Below are positions 1-11,866 of a stretch of 64,000 bases of DNA, one piece after another. The position numbers and the translations under genes are program-made. The notes under the pieces are model-generated. The model was given only the letters and a program-made list of their open reading frames with translations. It made no database searches and had not been told where the DNA came from. The stretch is from Massilia sp. METH4 (GTDB taxonomy: Bacteria > Pseudomonadota > Gammaproteobacteria > Burkholderiales > Burkholderiaceae_D): the NCBI RefSeq assembly GCF_037094685.1, contig NZ_CP146614.1:3286001-3350000 (forward strand). The letters are read 5' to 3'. Each line of letters opens with the position of its first letter. Within the stretch, counting starts at the first letter, position 1.

Positions 1-94
1 GGCAGGCTCAGGCAACCTTCCGCCCGCATCCCCCTCCAAGCATCAGCGGGGCAAGCACTGCCGCATCCAATGCGACCAACCACGGAGGGGAATC

Positions 95-430
95 ATGGAG
101 GGGAATATGGGAGAACAGGAAATCAGAAGCCGCCTCAACAGCATTAGGCTCGCCGTTGCCCAGGCCGCCCAGGCGCTGTCCGCAGAGCGCGTGCTGCCGG
201 GCGAACTGCGCGATTACATCCAGAAGCTGGACCGGCAATCGGACCGCATCACGGAAATCCTGGCGCTGCGCGATCCCGCGCGTATCGCCCGGCTGATCGA
301 CGACATGGAACTCCTGGGCGCGCGCGCGCTGCGCGTATGCAGCAGCGGCCTGCCACTGTCGGGCCAGATGAAATCGGCGGTCAACAATATGCACAGCGAA
401 TTGGTCGAGTTCAAGCAACACCTGCACTGA
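95..430 (+). CDS. Small helical protein of unknown function (111 aa)
   Basis: I do not recognise a family. The product is about 111 residues, soluble and rich in Arg, Leu, Ala and Glu, with alternating hydrophobic and charged positions that suggest a helical bundle. There is no signal peptide or membrane segment. Two in-frame ATGs, at 95 and 107, are each preceded by a copy of GGAGGGGAAT, so either could be the start; 95 is used here. The gene is followed by a strong rho-independent terminator at 523-553, which supports it being a genuine transcription unit on its own. Coding bias looks like that of the neighbours. Function unknown. Confidence 0.75.
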   Translation: MEGNMGEQEIRSRLNSIRLAVAQAAQALSAERVLPGELRDYIQKLDRQSDRITEILALRDPARIARLIDDMELLGARALRVCSSGLPLSGQMKSAVNNMHSELVEFKQHLH

Positions 431-522
431 GTTGGGGCGACGGCGCCGGGGCCCGCTGTGTGTCTTCCACGGGCCAGCGCCGCGGCCAACCCCGAGCCGC
501 GACCGCAACCGGCGCCTTACAG

Positions 523-553
523 GGCCGCTTCGAACGTGAAGCGGCCTTTTTTT
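523..553 (+). terminator. Rho-independent terminator after the 111-aa gene
   Basis: A perfect 9-bp stem, GGCCGCTTC pairing with GAAGCGGCC, closes a 6-nt loop and is followed by seven T residues. It lies 93 nt past the stop of the small gene and just upstream of the phosphodiesterase. Confidence 0.9.
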
Positions 554-598
554 GCCCGTTTTTCGGTGCCAGGGGCTGCCGCATGGTAGTGTGCACCC

Positions 599-1342
599 AT
601 GTGGCCCTATCCAACCATGATCGCGCACCGCGGCGGCGGCACGACCGCCCCGGAAAACACCATCGCCGCGCTGGACGCCGGCCTGCGTCACGGCTACCGC
701 GCCGTCGAGTTCGACGTGATGCTGTCGCGCGACGGCATCGGCGTCGTCATGCACGACCCCGACTTCGGCCGCACGGTACCGGGCCCCGGCACCGTGGCCG
801 GCCTGGACGCCGCCGATATTGCCAGGCTCGACGCCGGCAGCTGGTTCGGCCCGGAGTACGCGGGCGAGCCCGTGCCGCTGTTCGTGCCGTTCGCCGAGTA
901 CTGCAAGGCCCACGGTATCTGGATGAACGTGGAAATCAAGCCGGCGCCCGGCCACGACGAAGCCACCGGCCGCCACGTGGCCGACACCGTGCGCCAGCTG
1001 TTCCCGCAGGAGAGCGACGCGGCGCGGCTGCCGCTGCTGTCGTCGTTCAGCGCCACCGCGCTGCGTGCCGCCCGCGCGGCCGCGCCGGAACTGCCGCGCG
1101 CGATCGCCTTCGAAGGCTTGCCGGCCGACTGGGAAGGGCAGGCGCGCGAGCTGGGCGTGCTGTCGGTGCACGTCGACCACAGGCAACTGGCGCCCGGGCA
1201 GGCGCGGGCCGTGAAATCGGCCGGCTTCGGCCTGTTCTGCTACACCGTCAACGACCCGGAACGCGCGCGCACCCTGCTGGGGTGGGGCGTCGACGCGATC
1301 TGCACCGACCGGATCGACCTGATTTCGGCCGATTTCCGCTGA
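599..1342 (+). CDS. ugpQ: Glycerophosphodiester phosphodiesterase (UgpQ-like, cytoplasmic)
   Basis: This enzyme hydrolyses glycerophosphodiesters from phospholipid breakdown to glycerol-3-phosphate and an alcohol. The 247-aa product has the GDPD TIM-barrel signature: HRGG at about residues 10-13, PENT at 18-21, EFDV at 37-40 and MHD at 51-53, which supply the catalytic histidines and metal ligands. A further EIK lies near residue 117. There is no signal peptide, so it matches the short cytosolic UgpQ type rather than periplasmic GlpQ. The start is either ATG 599 or the internal ATG 617 (MIAHRGG); no clear Shine-Dalgarno sequence decides between them. It stands alone; no ugp transporter genes are adjacent. 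Confidence 0.88.
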   Translation: MWPYPTMIAHRGGGTTAPENTIAALDAGLRHGYRAVEFDVMLSRDGIGVVMHDPDFGRTVPGPGTVAGLDAADIARLDAGSWFGPEYAGEPVPLFVPFAEYCKAHGIWMNVEIKPAPGHDEATGRHVADTVRQLFPQESDAARLPLLSSFSATALRAARAAAPELPRAIAFEGLPADWEGQARELGVLSVHVDHRQLAPGQARAVKSAGFGLFCYTVNDPERARTLLGWGVDAICTDRIDLISADFR

Positions 1343-1385
1343 AACTGCCGAATCCGGCGGCCATCCTGCCGGAAATACATTCACG

Positions 1386-1391
1386 TATAAT
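1386..1391 (+). promoter_or_regulatory. Probable -10 box for alaS
   Basis: A consensus TATAAT lies 62 nt before the alaS start. No convincing -35 hexamer is visible at 16-18 nt upstream, so this is only a candidate sigma-70 promoter. Confidence 0.5.
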
Positions 1392-1453
1392 CAGCGTTTC
1401 GCATACAGCCAGGGCGCGCGCGCCCGCCTTCAGCCTGCATTTAGCCTATCGAC

Positions 1454-4063
<2,610 letters not shown>

Positions 4064-4082
4064 GCGCTTTTGCTTGCCGGAC

Positions 4083-4108
4083 AGGGCGGCGCGAGCCGCC
4101 CTTTTTTT
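4083..4108 (+). terminator. alaS terminator
   Basis: The stem AGGGCGGC pairs with GCCGCCCT around a GCGA tetraloop and is followed by a run of seven T residues, 20 nt after the alaS stop codon. The 340 nt from here to the next gene hold no convincing ORF; a TATACT at 4291-4296 and a small GTTGCA/TGCAAC hairpin at 4347-4362 are the only signals seen. Confidence 0.92.
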
Positions 4109-4451
4109 CTGCCACGTTCGCATAAAGAGCCCGCGCCGCGTCAACTGGACGCAATGCGCTGCCGTTATCGGTTGGATTGCCCGGTGACTGGAAGTCGACG
4201 GCAAGGTTGGTCCTGCCGGGCTTGCAATGCTCAACCTGGCGCAAGTTCGCGGACGTCGATGACGCAGTGCGGAAGAATCGGTTTTGGGTCTATACTGCGG
4301 TTTCTGGCCGTTGTCTCCAGCGGCCATTTACTTTTTTGAATCTCTCGTTGCAAAACTGCAACGACTCGCGAACTCTTTTGGTGCACCGCGTCAAGGCGCA
4401 CTTTTTGGAGTAGACTGTCATGACTCAGCACAATATTTGGTGAGAATCTTG

Positions 4452-4709
4452 ATGAGCGATACTTTACTCGATACCGAAATCATGGAATTTCATAAGGAAA
4501 TCGATGCGCGCGGCCTGAACTGCCCGCTGCCGATCCTGAAGGCGAAGAAGGCACTGGCCGAACTGGAGAGCGGCCAGGTGTTGCGCATCGTGGCGACCGA
4601 TCCCGGTTCCGTGCGCGACTTCCAGGCATTCGCCAAGCAGACCGGCAACCCGCTGTTGTCGCACGTCCAGCAGGGCGCCGAGTTTACGTTCCTGATGCAG
4701 CGTAAATAA
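4452..4709 (+). CDS. TusA-family sulfurtransferase/sulfur carrier
   Basis: This is a small sulfur-carrier protein of the TusA/YedF/SirA family. The diagnostic motif DARGLNCPLPILKAKKAL includes the active cysteine (CPxP), and the second half has the conserved PGSVRDF region. These proteins relay persulfide sulfur, for example to tRNA 2-thiouridine or molybdenum cofactor synthesis. The exact acceptor here cannot be told from context. The start may be ATG 4452 (85 aa) or ATG 4482 (MEFHKEIDARG, 75 aa); neither has a strong Shine-Dalgarno sequence. An inverted repeat at 4762-4806 lies downstream. Confidence 0.9.
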   Translation: MSDTLLDTEIMEFHKEIDARGLNCPLPILKAKKALAELESGQVLRIVATDPGSVRDFQAFAKQTGNPLLSHVQQGAEFTFLMQRK

Positions 4710-4761
4710 GTCAGCCAACCACTCAAAACATCCCATCGCACCACAGGCGCCTTCATCGGCG

Positions 4762-4806
4762 AACAAGGGGACAGTTTCCTGGCAGCAGGACTGTCCCCTT
4801 GTTTTT
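4762..4806. repeat. Inverted repeat with GGGGACAG core, probable terminator of the tusA-like gene
   Basis: AACAAGGGGACAGT at 4762-4775 is the exact reverse complement of ACTGTCCCCTTGTT at 4790-4803, with a 14-nt loop and a T run to 4806. It can act as a terminator on the plus strand. The GGGGACAG/CTGTCCCC core recurs in palindromes at 25522-25560 and 45343-45383. Confidence 0.85.
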
Positions 4807-4931
4807 TCCCACCCACCGTATTTTCCGCACCCGTCCAGCCGATTCCGCGAACAATCTTCTTTTTAGAGGCGGCCTTCTAACCTGAAATCGTACGGTCGTG
4901 CTTTAATTCCGTGCCGGCCTAGAAAAACTTT

Positions 4932-4937
4932 TATAAT
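4932..4937 (+). promoter_or_regulatory. Probable -10 box for the etfBA operon
   Basis: A consensus TATAAT stands 40 nt before the etfB start. The -35 region is not recognisable, so the assignment rests on the -10 and its position. Confidence 0.5.
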
Positions 4938-4976
4938 CTAGCCCATTTCACTCTCATTTTTTCCCAAAGGCATCCC

Positions 4977-5726
4977 ATGAAAGTCCTGGTACCTGTCAAG
5001 CGCGTGGTCGACTACAACGTCAAGGTGCGCGTGAAGTCCGACGGCACTGGCGTCGATATCGCCAACGTCAAAATGTCGATGAACCCGTTCGACGAGATCG
5101 CCCTGGAAGAAGCCACGCGCCTGAAGGAAGCGGGCAAGGTGACCGAGATCGTGGCGGTGTCGGCCGGTGTGGCGCAGTGCCAGGAAACGCTGCGCACGGG
5201 CATGGCGATCGGCGCCGACCGCGGCGTGCTGATCGAGACCGGTGCCGAACTGGAGCCGCTGGCCGTGGCCAAGCTGCTCAAGGCGCTGGCCGACAAGGAG
5301 CAGCCGCAGCTGATCATCCTGGGCAAGCAGGCGATCGACGACGATTCGAACCAGACGGGCCAGATGCTGGCCGCGCTGCTGGGCTGGCCGCAAGCCACCT
5401 TCGCTTCGAAGGTCGTGCTGGAAGACGGCAAGGTCACCGTGACCCGTGAAGTGGACGGCGGCCTGGAAACCCTGTCGCTCACGCTGCCGGCGATCGTCAC
5501 CACCGACCTGCGCCTGAACGAGCCGCGCTACGTGACGCTGCCGAACATCATGAAGGCGAAGAAGAAGCCGCTGGAAACGATCAAGCCGGAGGACCTGGGC
5601 GTGGACGTGACGCCGCGCCTGAAGACGCTGAAAGTGGCCGAGCCGGCCAAGCGCTCCGCCGGCGTGAAAGTGCCGGACGTTGCCACGCTGGTGTCGAAGC
5701 TGCGCACCGAAGCCAAAGTCATCTGA
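4977..5726 (+). CDS. etfB: Electron transfer flavoprotein beta subunit
   Basis: EtfB forms with EtfA the soluble flavoprotein that takes electrons from acyl-CoA dehydrogenases and passes them to ETF-ubiquinone oxidoreductase. The 249-aa product has the usual length, the N-terminal [17 protein letters not shown], the conserved [17 protein letters not shown] and the ETF-beta signature region ATFASKV...VTREVDGG. It is followed 106 nt later by etfA and then by an acyl-CoA dehydrogenase, a natural electron-donating partner, all on the same strand. The ATG follows a weak AAGG and agrees with the family start. Confidence 0.97.
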   Translation: MKVLVPVKRVVDYNVKVRVKSDGTGVDIANVKMSMNPFDEIALEEATRLKEAGKVTEIVAVSAGVAQCQETLRTGMAIGADRGVLIETGAELEPLAVAKLLKALADKEQPQLIILGKQAIDDDSNQTGQMLAALLGWPQATFASKVVLEDGKVTVTREVDGGLETLSLTLPAIVTTDLRLNEPRYVTLPNIMKAKKKPLETIKPEDLGVDVTPRLKTLKVAEPAKRSAGVKVPDVATLVSKLRTEAKVI

Positions 5727-5832
5727 ATAACTCGCGGCGCGTGAGGCACCGGGGCCTGCCGTATCGGCGGACCGCCCCGCACGGGGACTGACCCCAGCCT
5801 TTTCGCAGCGCCGCCACAGCAAGGGAAAAATC

Positions 5833-6765
5833 ATGGTCGCACTCGTCATCGCAGAACACGACAACGCCAGCCTGAAAGGCAGCACCCACCATACCGTTAC
5901 CGCCGCGGCGCAAGCCGGCGGTGAAGTCCACGTCCTGGTCGCCGGCGCGAATGCCTCGGCTGCCGCCCAGCAGGCCGCGCAGATTGCCGGCGTCACGAAA
6001 GTGCTGCTGGCCGACGCGCCGCACTTCGCCGAAGGCCTGGCCGAAAACGTGGCCGAGCAGATCCTGGCTGTCGCAGGCAGCTATTCGCACATCCTGGCCC
6101 CGGCTACCGCCTATGGCAAGAACATCCTGCCGCGCGTGGCCGCCAAGCTGGACGTGGCGCAGATCTCCGAGATCACCAAGGTCGATTCGCCGGACACGTT
6201 CGAACGCCCGATCTACGCCGGCAACGCGATCGCCACCGTGCAATCGTCGGACAAGGTGAAAGTGATCACCGTCCGCACCACCGGCTTCGACTCCGCCGCA
6301 TCGACCGGCGGTTCGGCCGCCGTGGAAAACGTGACGGCCGTGGCCGATTCCGGCAAGTCGAGCTTCGTGGGCCGTGAAGTCGCGAAGTCGGACCGTCCGG
6401 AACTGACCGCTGCCAAGATCATCGTGTCCGGCGGCCGCGGCATCGGCTCGGCCGACAACTTCAAGATCCTCGAACCGCTGGCGGACAAGCTGAACGCCGC
6501 CATGGGTGCCTCGCGCGCCGCCGTCGACGCGGGCTACGTTCCGAACGACTGGCAGGTGGGCCAGACCGGCAAGATCGTCGCGCCTTCGCTGTACATCGCC
6601 GTCGGCATCTCCGGCGCGATCCAGCACCTGGCCGGCATGAAGGATTCGAAGACCATCGTGGCCATCAACAAGGATCCGGAAGCGCCGATCTTCTCGGTGG
6701 CCGACTACGGCATCGTGGGCGATCTGTTCGAGATCGTTCCGGCACTGGTCAAAGAACTGGGCTGA
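5833..6765 (+). CDS. etfA: Electron transfer flavoprotein alpha subunit
   Basis: EtfA carries the FAD of the ETF heterodimer. The 310-aa protein shows the N-terminal ETF alpha/beta fold ([11 protein letters not shown]) and the C-terminal FAD domain with the signature [11 protein letters not shown], the [17 protein letters not shown] loop and [38 protein letters not shown] near the C-terminus is the ETF alpha pattern. It is co-directional with etfB and the acyl-CoA dehydrogenase at 6972. Start ATG 5833 is preceded by AAGGGAAA. Confidence 0.97.
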   Translation: MVALVIAEHDNASLKGSTHHTVTAAAQAGGEVHVLVAGANASAAAQQAAQIAGVTKVLLADAPHFAEGLAENVAEQILAVAGSYSHILAPATAYGKNILPRVAAKLDVAQISEITKVDSPDTFERPIYAGNAIATVQSSDKVKVITVRTTGFDSAASTGGSAAVENVTAVADSGKSSFVGREVAKSDRPELTAAKIIVSGGRGIGSADNFKILEPLADKLNAAMGASRAAVDAGYVPNDWQVGQTGKIVAPSLYIAVGISGAIQHLAGMKDSKTIVAINKDPEAPIFSVADYGIVGDLFEIVPALVKELG

Positions 6766-6971
6766 TCCTCACCAGGGACCTGACTCACAACGAGCCACGC
6801 TGGCCAGGCACCACAGCCCGGCCACCGTGGCCTGGGCACCTTGAAAACCGTCGCGAGCGGCGGCAGTTCCGGCCGAGAAGCGCAGCCGTACAGCCGTACG
6901 GCGAGCATCGCAGGCCGGAAATGCAACGCGCAGCAGGTTTTTCGAGGTGCCCATTTTTTTTGGAGACGACA

Positions 6972-8774
6972 ATGAGCTATACCGCCCCGATCAAAGACAT
7001 GCTGTTCGTGATGAACGAGCTGGCCAACCTCGACGCCGTGAGCGCGCTGCCCGGCTGCGAGGATGCCACGCGCGAAACGGCCGAAGCCGTGCTGGAGGAG
7101 AACGCAAAGTTCGTCAGCGGCGTGATCGACCCGCTGAACCACGCCGGCGACAAGGAGCCGAGCTTCTGGCACGACGGTGAAGTGACGACGACGAAGGGCT
7201 TCAAGGAAGCCTTCCGCCAGTTCGCCGACGCCGGCTGGCAGGGCCTGCAGCATCCGCAGGACTTCGGCGGCCAGGGCTTGCCCAAGCTGGTGGGCACGCC
7301 GTGCGTGGAAATGCTGCACGGGGCGAACCTGTCGTTCGCGCTGGTGGCGCTGCTGTCCGACGGGGCGATCGAGGCGCTGATGACGGCCGGCAGCGATGAG
7401 CAGAAGGCCACGTACCTGGAGCCGCTCGTCACCGGCAAGTGGACCGGCACGATGAATCTCACCGAGCCGCAGGCCGGCTCCGACCTTGCCGCCGTGCGCA
7501 CGCGCGCCGAGCCGCAGGGCGATGGCACCTATAAAATCTTCGGTACCAAGATCTTCATCACGTACGGCGAGCACGATATGACGGAAAACATCGTGCACCT
7601 CGTGCTGGCGCGCACGCCGGACGCGCCGCCGGGCGTGAAGGGCATCTCGCTGTTCATCGTGCCGAAGTTCATGGTCAATGCCGACGGATCGCTGGGCGCG
7701 CGCAACGACGTGCATTGCGTCTCCATCGAGCACAAGCTGGGCATCAAGGCCAGCCCGACCGCGGTGCTGCAATTCGGCGACCATGGCGGGGCGATCGGCA
7801 CGCTGGTGGGCGAGGAAAACCGCGGCCTGGAGTACATGTTCATCATGATGAACGCGGCGCGTTTCGGCGTGGGCATGCAGGGCATCGGCCTGGCCGAGAA
7901 CGCGTACCAGAAGGCCGTTGCTTTTGCCCGCGAGCGCGTGCAGTCGCGCGACCTGGCCGGCTCCTCCGGCCCGGTGGCGATCATTCACCATCCGGACGTG
8001 CGGCGCATGCTGATGTCGATGCGCGCCCAGACCGAGGCGGCGCGCGCGCTGGCCTACGTGGGCGCGGGCTTCCATGATATCGCCCACCACCACGAGGACG
8101 AGGAAACGCGCGCCGCCCACCAGGCCGTGTACGAGTACCTGGTCCCCGTGATCAAGGGCTGGTCGACGGAGATGAGCGAGAACGTGGCGCGCGACGGCGT
8201 GCAGGTACACGGCGGCATGGGCTTCATCGAGGAGACGGGCGCCGCGCAGCACTACCGCGACGCGAAGATCCTCACGATCTACGAAGGCACCACGGCGATC
8301 CAGGCCAACGACCTGGTGGGCCGCAAGACGCTGCGCGACGGCGGTAAAGTGGCCAAGCACCTCGTCGCGCAGGTGCGCGCGACGGGCACGCAGCTGGGCG
8401 AACTGGAAGGATCGGACTTCGCCGCCGATTTTGCGTCGATGCGTGCGCGCCTGGAGCAGGGCGCCGCCGACCTGGAAGCGGTGGTCGACTTCGTGCTGGC
8501 CAATGCGAAGAGCGACGTGAAAGCCGTCTTTGCCGGCAGCGTGCCGTACCTGAAGCTGGCCGGCATCGTGCTGGGCGGCTGGCAGATGGCGCGCGCCGCG
8601 CTGGTCGCGCAGCAGAAGCTGGCGGCCGGTGAAGGCGATGCCGCCTTCTATAAGGCAAAGATCGTCACCGCGCGCTTCTTTGCCGACCACTTCCTCGCGC
8701 AATCGGCGGCGATGCGCTCCGCCATCGTGGAAGGCCACGCCGGCGTGCTGGCGCTGCCGGAAGAGCTGTTCTGA
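6972..8774 (+). CDS. Acyl-CoA dehydrogenase (about 600 aa, DmdC-like type)
   Basis: This flavoenzyme oxidises an acyl-CoA to the enoyl-CoA and reduces ETF. Its 600 residues match the long subclass with an extra C-terminal domain (3-methylmercaptopropionyl-CoA dehydrogenase-like) rather than the 380-aa short-chain type. Visible features are the middle-domain MNLTEPQAGSDLAAVRTRA, GIKASPTAVLQFGD, and the C-terminal GGMGFIEETGAAQHYRD followed by ILTIYEGTTAIQ, which contains the catalytic Glu. The start at ATG 6972 (MSYTAPIKDML) has GGAGACGACA just upstream; an upstream extension to 6921 is possible but unlikely. The substrate cannot be told from sequence. The neighbouring etfBA genes would receive its electrons. 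The 206-nt gap before it holds no recognisable gene. Confidence 0.93.
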   Translation: MSYTAPIKDMLFVMNELANLDAVSALPGCEDATRETAEAVLEENAKFVSGVIDPLNHAGDKEPSFWHDGEVTTTKGFKEAFRQFADAGWQGLQHPQDFGGQGLPKLVGTPCVEMLHGANLSFALVALLSDGAIEALMTAGSDEQKATYLEPLVTGKWTGTMNLTEPQAGSDLAAVRTRAEPQGDGTYKIFGTKIFITYGEHDMTENIVHLVLARTPDAPPGVKGISLFIVPKFMVNADGSLGARNDVHCVSIEHKLGIKASPTAVLQFGDHGGAIGTLVGEENRGLEYMFIMMNAARFGVGMQGIGLAENAYQKAVAFARERVQSRDLAGSSGPVAIIHHPDVRRMLMSMRAQTEAARALAYVGAGFHDIAHHHEDEETRAAHQAVYEYLVPVIKGWSTEMSENVARDGVQVHGGMGFIEETGAAQHYRDAKILTIYEGTTAIQANDLVGRKTLRDGGKVAKHLVAQVRATGTQLGELEGSDFAADFASMRARLEQGAADLEAVVDFVLANAKSDVKAVFAGSVPYLKLAGIVLGGWQMARAALVAQQKLAAGEGDAAFYKAKIVTARFFADHFLAQSAAMRSAIVEGHAGVLALPEELF

Positions 8775-8884
8775 GCTGCCTCAGCCAGATCGCCGGGAAG
8801 GGAGCGCTGCCGGGCCCGTAGGAGACGCGCCCGGCGGTTCACTTCCTGATATTCTTACGGGAAATTGGCAAAAGGATATCCCGT

Positions 8885-10681
8885 ATGAACTTGAGGAGGA
8901 CCATGGTCTCGGCCGTGCTGGCCGTGCTGGCATGCAACGCTGCAGCGGCCGACAATGACTGCCCGGACTGCTTTCCAAAGCGCTGGATCTATTACGGCGG
9001 CAATGTCACCACGCCCGGCAATTTTTCCACCCTGAAGAAACTGATCGCCGACGCGGCGGCCAATGGCTACAACGGCATCGCGCTCAATGCCGGCGGCGAC
9101 GCCGGCTATCACGTGCTGCTGAAAGGCGACTCGGGCAAGGCGGCGGCACTGCGCAGGAACCTGGCCGAGCTGATCGCGCTGGGCGTCGAGCACGGTGTGG
9201 AACTGATCCCGGTGGGCGGGAGTCCGGCCGTGCCCGTCACCGTCGATCCGAACCTCGTCGAGGCCTTGCCGGCGACCACGCCATTCACGGTGCGGAACAA
9301 GGTGGCCACCGCCAGCGATGCGAACCTGGTCGAGAACGGCGATTTCGCCAGCGATGCCGGCTGGCACCGCGATAACGCCTGGGTGAAATTCGACCCCAAC
9401 AACGACCATGGCGGCGGCTCCGGATCGATGAAAATGTCGCCGGCCGCCAGTGGCCCACATCGCAATGCACGCCTGTACCGCAGGTTCGACCTTGCTCCGC
9501 ACAAGGCTTACCGGGTAACGTTCTGGCTCAAGGCCAGCGCCGGCTATCCCACGTCGAAGCTGACTGCCCAGATCCTGGGCGAGGACAGCGGCCAGCCCGT
9601 CTATCGCAACATGACATCCCGCCTGGGCTGGGGAACCAGGCCGGACGGCAGCTGGAACGAGGCGGGCAATTCCGACCGGTCGATGTTCGCTCCCGGCCAG
9701 GGCTGGAAAAAATACGAGCTCGACTTCAATACCGGCAATTATTCGTGGGTGATGTTCTACCTGGCCAACCAGTCGGGCGGCGATCCCTCGACGGCGGTGT
9801 GGGTAGACGACATCGCGCTGCGCGAGATCGGCCTGGCCCATCCGGTGCGGCGCGCGTCGCTGCCGCTCGTGGTGAAAGGGCGGGACGGTACCGTGTACCG
9901 CGAGGGCGCCGATTACACGGTCGGCGTGGAACAGCTGAAGATTCCCGGCGGCAGCCGCATCCGCGATGGCCAGGTGCTCGACGTGGCCTGGTACCAGTCG
10001 GCCGTGAACATGACGGTGCGCTTCGGGACCCCGGCCACCTCCTGTGTCGACGACTATTTCGACATCCAGAAGGCGTACTACGACGAGCTCAACAAGATTT
10101 TCGGCGGCAAGTTCTCCGGCGCGAAGACCGACCGCTACTTCATGTACTATGACGAGATCCGGGTCATGAACTGGGACCCGAGCTGCAAGCCGAAGCCGAA
10201 AACGGCCGGCGAATACCTGGCGCGCACGGTCAATGGCGTGGGCGCGCGGCTGACGGGCTATCGCCGGCCCGTCGAAAAGCTGGTGTGGAACGATATGTTC
10301 GATCCCACGATGAACGCGGTACCCCGCTACTGGCAGGTGAACGGCGACTTGAGCAAATCGTCGGTCCCGCTCGATTCGAGCTTCGTCATCGTCAATTGGG
10401 CTGGCGAAGGGCGGACGGGGGGCGCCGACGACGCCAATCGCCGCGTTTCGCTGAAGCGATTCGCCGAGCCCGGTCATCGGCAGGTAGTCGCCCTGTACTA
10501 TGACAGCCTGAGCAGCGTGGACAACTGGCTGGGGGTGCTCGGCAAGCAGCCGCCGCGCGGCCTGGATGGCATCATGTACACGAGCTGGACCGACAACTAC
10601 AGCGGCTATGCCCATCTGGCCGACACGGCCGACAAGATCCGGTCGCGGCTGCCCGGGCGGTGGCCGGCCAAGCAGCGCTGA
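8885..10681 (+). CDS. Secreted protein with barrel-like ends and an inserted carbohydrate-binding-like domain
   Basis: The 598-aa product has a Sec signal peptide (cleavage near ACNAAAA-DND). After it, residues of the type RWIYYGGNVTTPGNFSTLKKLIADAAANGYNGIALN resemble the first strands of a glycosidase-like TIM barrel. Around residues 145-315 comes a module that starts NLVENGDFASDAGWHRDN and ends AVWVDDIALREI, typical of CBM 4/9/22-like jelly rolls. The remainder (about 380-590) looks like the rest of the barrel, with FMYYDEIRVMNWD and KLVWNDMFDPTMNA carrying candidate acidic catalytic residues. I infer a polysaccharide-active enzyme but cannot name a family. An AAAAGGA ribosome-binding site precedes ATG 8885. 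Confidence 0.75.
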   Translation: MNLRRTMVSAVLAVLACNAAAADNDCPDCFPKRWIYYGGNVTTPGNFSTLKKLIADAAANGYNGIALNAGGDAGYHVLLKGDSGKAAALRRNLAELIALGVEHGVELIPVGGSPAVPVTVDPNLVEALPATTPFTVRNKVATASDANLVENGDFASDAGWHRDNAWVKFDPNNDHGGGSGSMKMSPAASGPHRNARLYRRFDLAPHKAYRVTFWLKASAGYPTSKLTAQILGEDSGQPVYRNMTSRLGWGTRPDGSWNEAGNSDRSMFAPGQGWKKYELDFNTGNYSWVMFYLANQSGGDPSTAVWVDDIALREIGLAHPVRRASLPLVVKGRDGTVYREGADYTVGVEQLKIPGGSRIRDGQVLDVAWYQSAVNMTVRFGTPATSCVDDYFDIQKAYYDELNKIFGGKFSGAKTDRYFMYYDEIRVMNWDPSCKPKPKTAGEYLARTVNGVGARLTGYRRPVEKLVWNDMFDPTMNAVPRYWQVNGDLSKSSVPLDSSFVIVNWAGEGRTGGADDANRRVSLKRFAEPGHRQVVALYYDSLSSVDNWLGVLGKQPPRGLDGIMYTSWTDNYSGYAHLADTADKIRSRLPGRWPAKQR

Positions 10682-10711
10682 CCCTGGCGGCCCGGGCGAA
10701 GGAGAAGAACC

Positions 10712-11335
10712 ATGGAACTGTCGACACTGCTGCTGTTCATCCCCGCCTGCTTTGCCCTCAACCTGGCGCCGGGGCCCAACAACCTGCTATCGGTCAGCAA
10801 TGCGACGCGCTACGGGTTTAGGGCGTCCTGTGCCGCCGGGCTGGGCCGGCTGCTCGCCTTCGTCGGCATGATCGCGCTGGCGGCGAGCGGGCTGGCCGTC
10901 GTGCTGCATGCGTCCGAGCTGCTGTTCCATGCGATCAAGATCACGGGGGCCTTGTACCTGTTCTGGCTGGCGTGGCAGCTGTGGCGGGCCGAGCCGGCGG
11001 TGGGGGAGGAGAAGGGTGATACGGGCGAGGCGGGCGTGCTGCGATTGGCACGCCAGGAATTCCTGGTGGCCGTCGGCAATCCGAAAGCGATCCTGATCTT
11101 CACGGCATTCCTGCCGCAATTCGTCGACCCGGCGCGGCCGGTGGCGGCCCAGTTCGCGCTGCTGGGCGCTCTGTTCCTGGCATTCGAGATGGTGGCGATC
11201 GCCATCTACGCGGCCATCGGCAGCCGGCTGCGGCGCTGGTTTGCCCAGCCGCGCGGCAAGCGCATCTTCAACCGCGCCTGCGCCGGGCTGCTGTCCGGCG
11301 CGGGCCTTGGCCTGCTGCTCGCGCGGCGCGCGTGA
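10712..11335 (+). CDS. LysE/RhtB-family amino acid exporter
   Basis: This is an inner-membrane exporter of the LysE translocator superfamily, which moves amino acids or homoserine lactones out of the cell. The 207-aa length and about six hydrophobic segments fit the family, and the N-terminal NLAPGPNNLLSVSNATRYGF is the LysE signature (PGPN). ATG 10712 has GAAGGAGAAG just upstream. The gene starts 31 nt after the secreted protein, so the two could be cotranscribed. Its stop codon abuts the stop of the convergent glycine-zipper gene. The substrate is unknown. Confidence 0.92.
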   Translation: MELSTLLLFIPACFALNLAPGPNNLLSVSNATRYGFRASCAAGLGRLLAFVGMIALAASGLAVVLHASELLFHAIKITGALYLFWLAWQLWRAEPAVGEEKGDTGEAGVLRLARQEFLVAVGNPKAILIFTAFLPQFVDPARPVAAQFALLGALFLAFEMVAIAIYAAIGSRLRRWFAQPRGKRIFNRACAGLLSGAGLGLLLARRA

Positions 11336-11761
11336 TCAGCCGCGCACGATCCGGTCGCCATTCCTGCGCACGCGGTCGCCCTTGTGCATGTGCGGGTCGT
11401 TGGCGAAGTCGTAGGAGCGCGTGCGGCCATTCTCGAAGCGCACGTTGACGATCCACGTCTTCACCTTCTTCATCTTGCCTTCGATGTGCTTGCCCGCATA
11501 CGCGCCGCCGACGGCGCCGGCCACGGTGGCCAGGTCGCGGCCGGTGCCGCTGCCGATCTGGTTGCCCAGCAGGCCGCCCGCCACGCCGCCGACGATCACG
11601 CCGGTTGCGCCACCCTTGCCATCCTTCTCGACGACGCGCACGCCGGTCACCTTGCCGCAGTCATTGCAGACCCTGTGCTTGTGGTGCGGGTCGGCATGGG
11701 CACCCGCCATCAGCGTGGACAGGGCGAGGGTGGCGAGGGTGCTGCGCAGGAAGGCTTTCAT
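11336..11761 (-). CDS. Glycine zipper 2TM-domain envelope protein
   Basis: The 141-aa protein has an N-terminal signal peptide (MKAFLRSTLATLALSTLMAG, cleavage after AHA). Next comes the glycine zipper region with GGVAGGLLGNQIGSGTG and GAVGGAYAGKHIEGKMKK, the pattern of Rickettsia 17-kDa antigen/SlyB-like outer-membrane-associated proteins. No lipobox cysteine is seen at the cleavage site. A short CNDC motif lies in the mature N-terminus. The role is probably envelope related; the exact function is unknown. Upstream (11762-12024) lies an intergenic region rich in GGTGTC-type palindromes. Confidence 0.88.
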   Translation of the reverse strand: MKAFLRSTLATLALSTLMAGAHADPHHKHRVCNDCGKVTGVRVVEKDGKGGATGVIVGGVAGGLLGNQIGSGTGRDLATVAGAVGGAYAGKHIEGKMKKVKTWIVNVRFENGRTRSYDFANDPHMHKGDRVRRNGDRIVRG

Positions 11762-11866
11762 GTTTGCTCCGGGTAATGACTGATGGGCGCAGTATAGGCG
11801 CGCCGACTATCCTTATGGATGAGCAAATTGTAATCGCTTGTAAATCCCGTCGCCGGCCACCGGATC

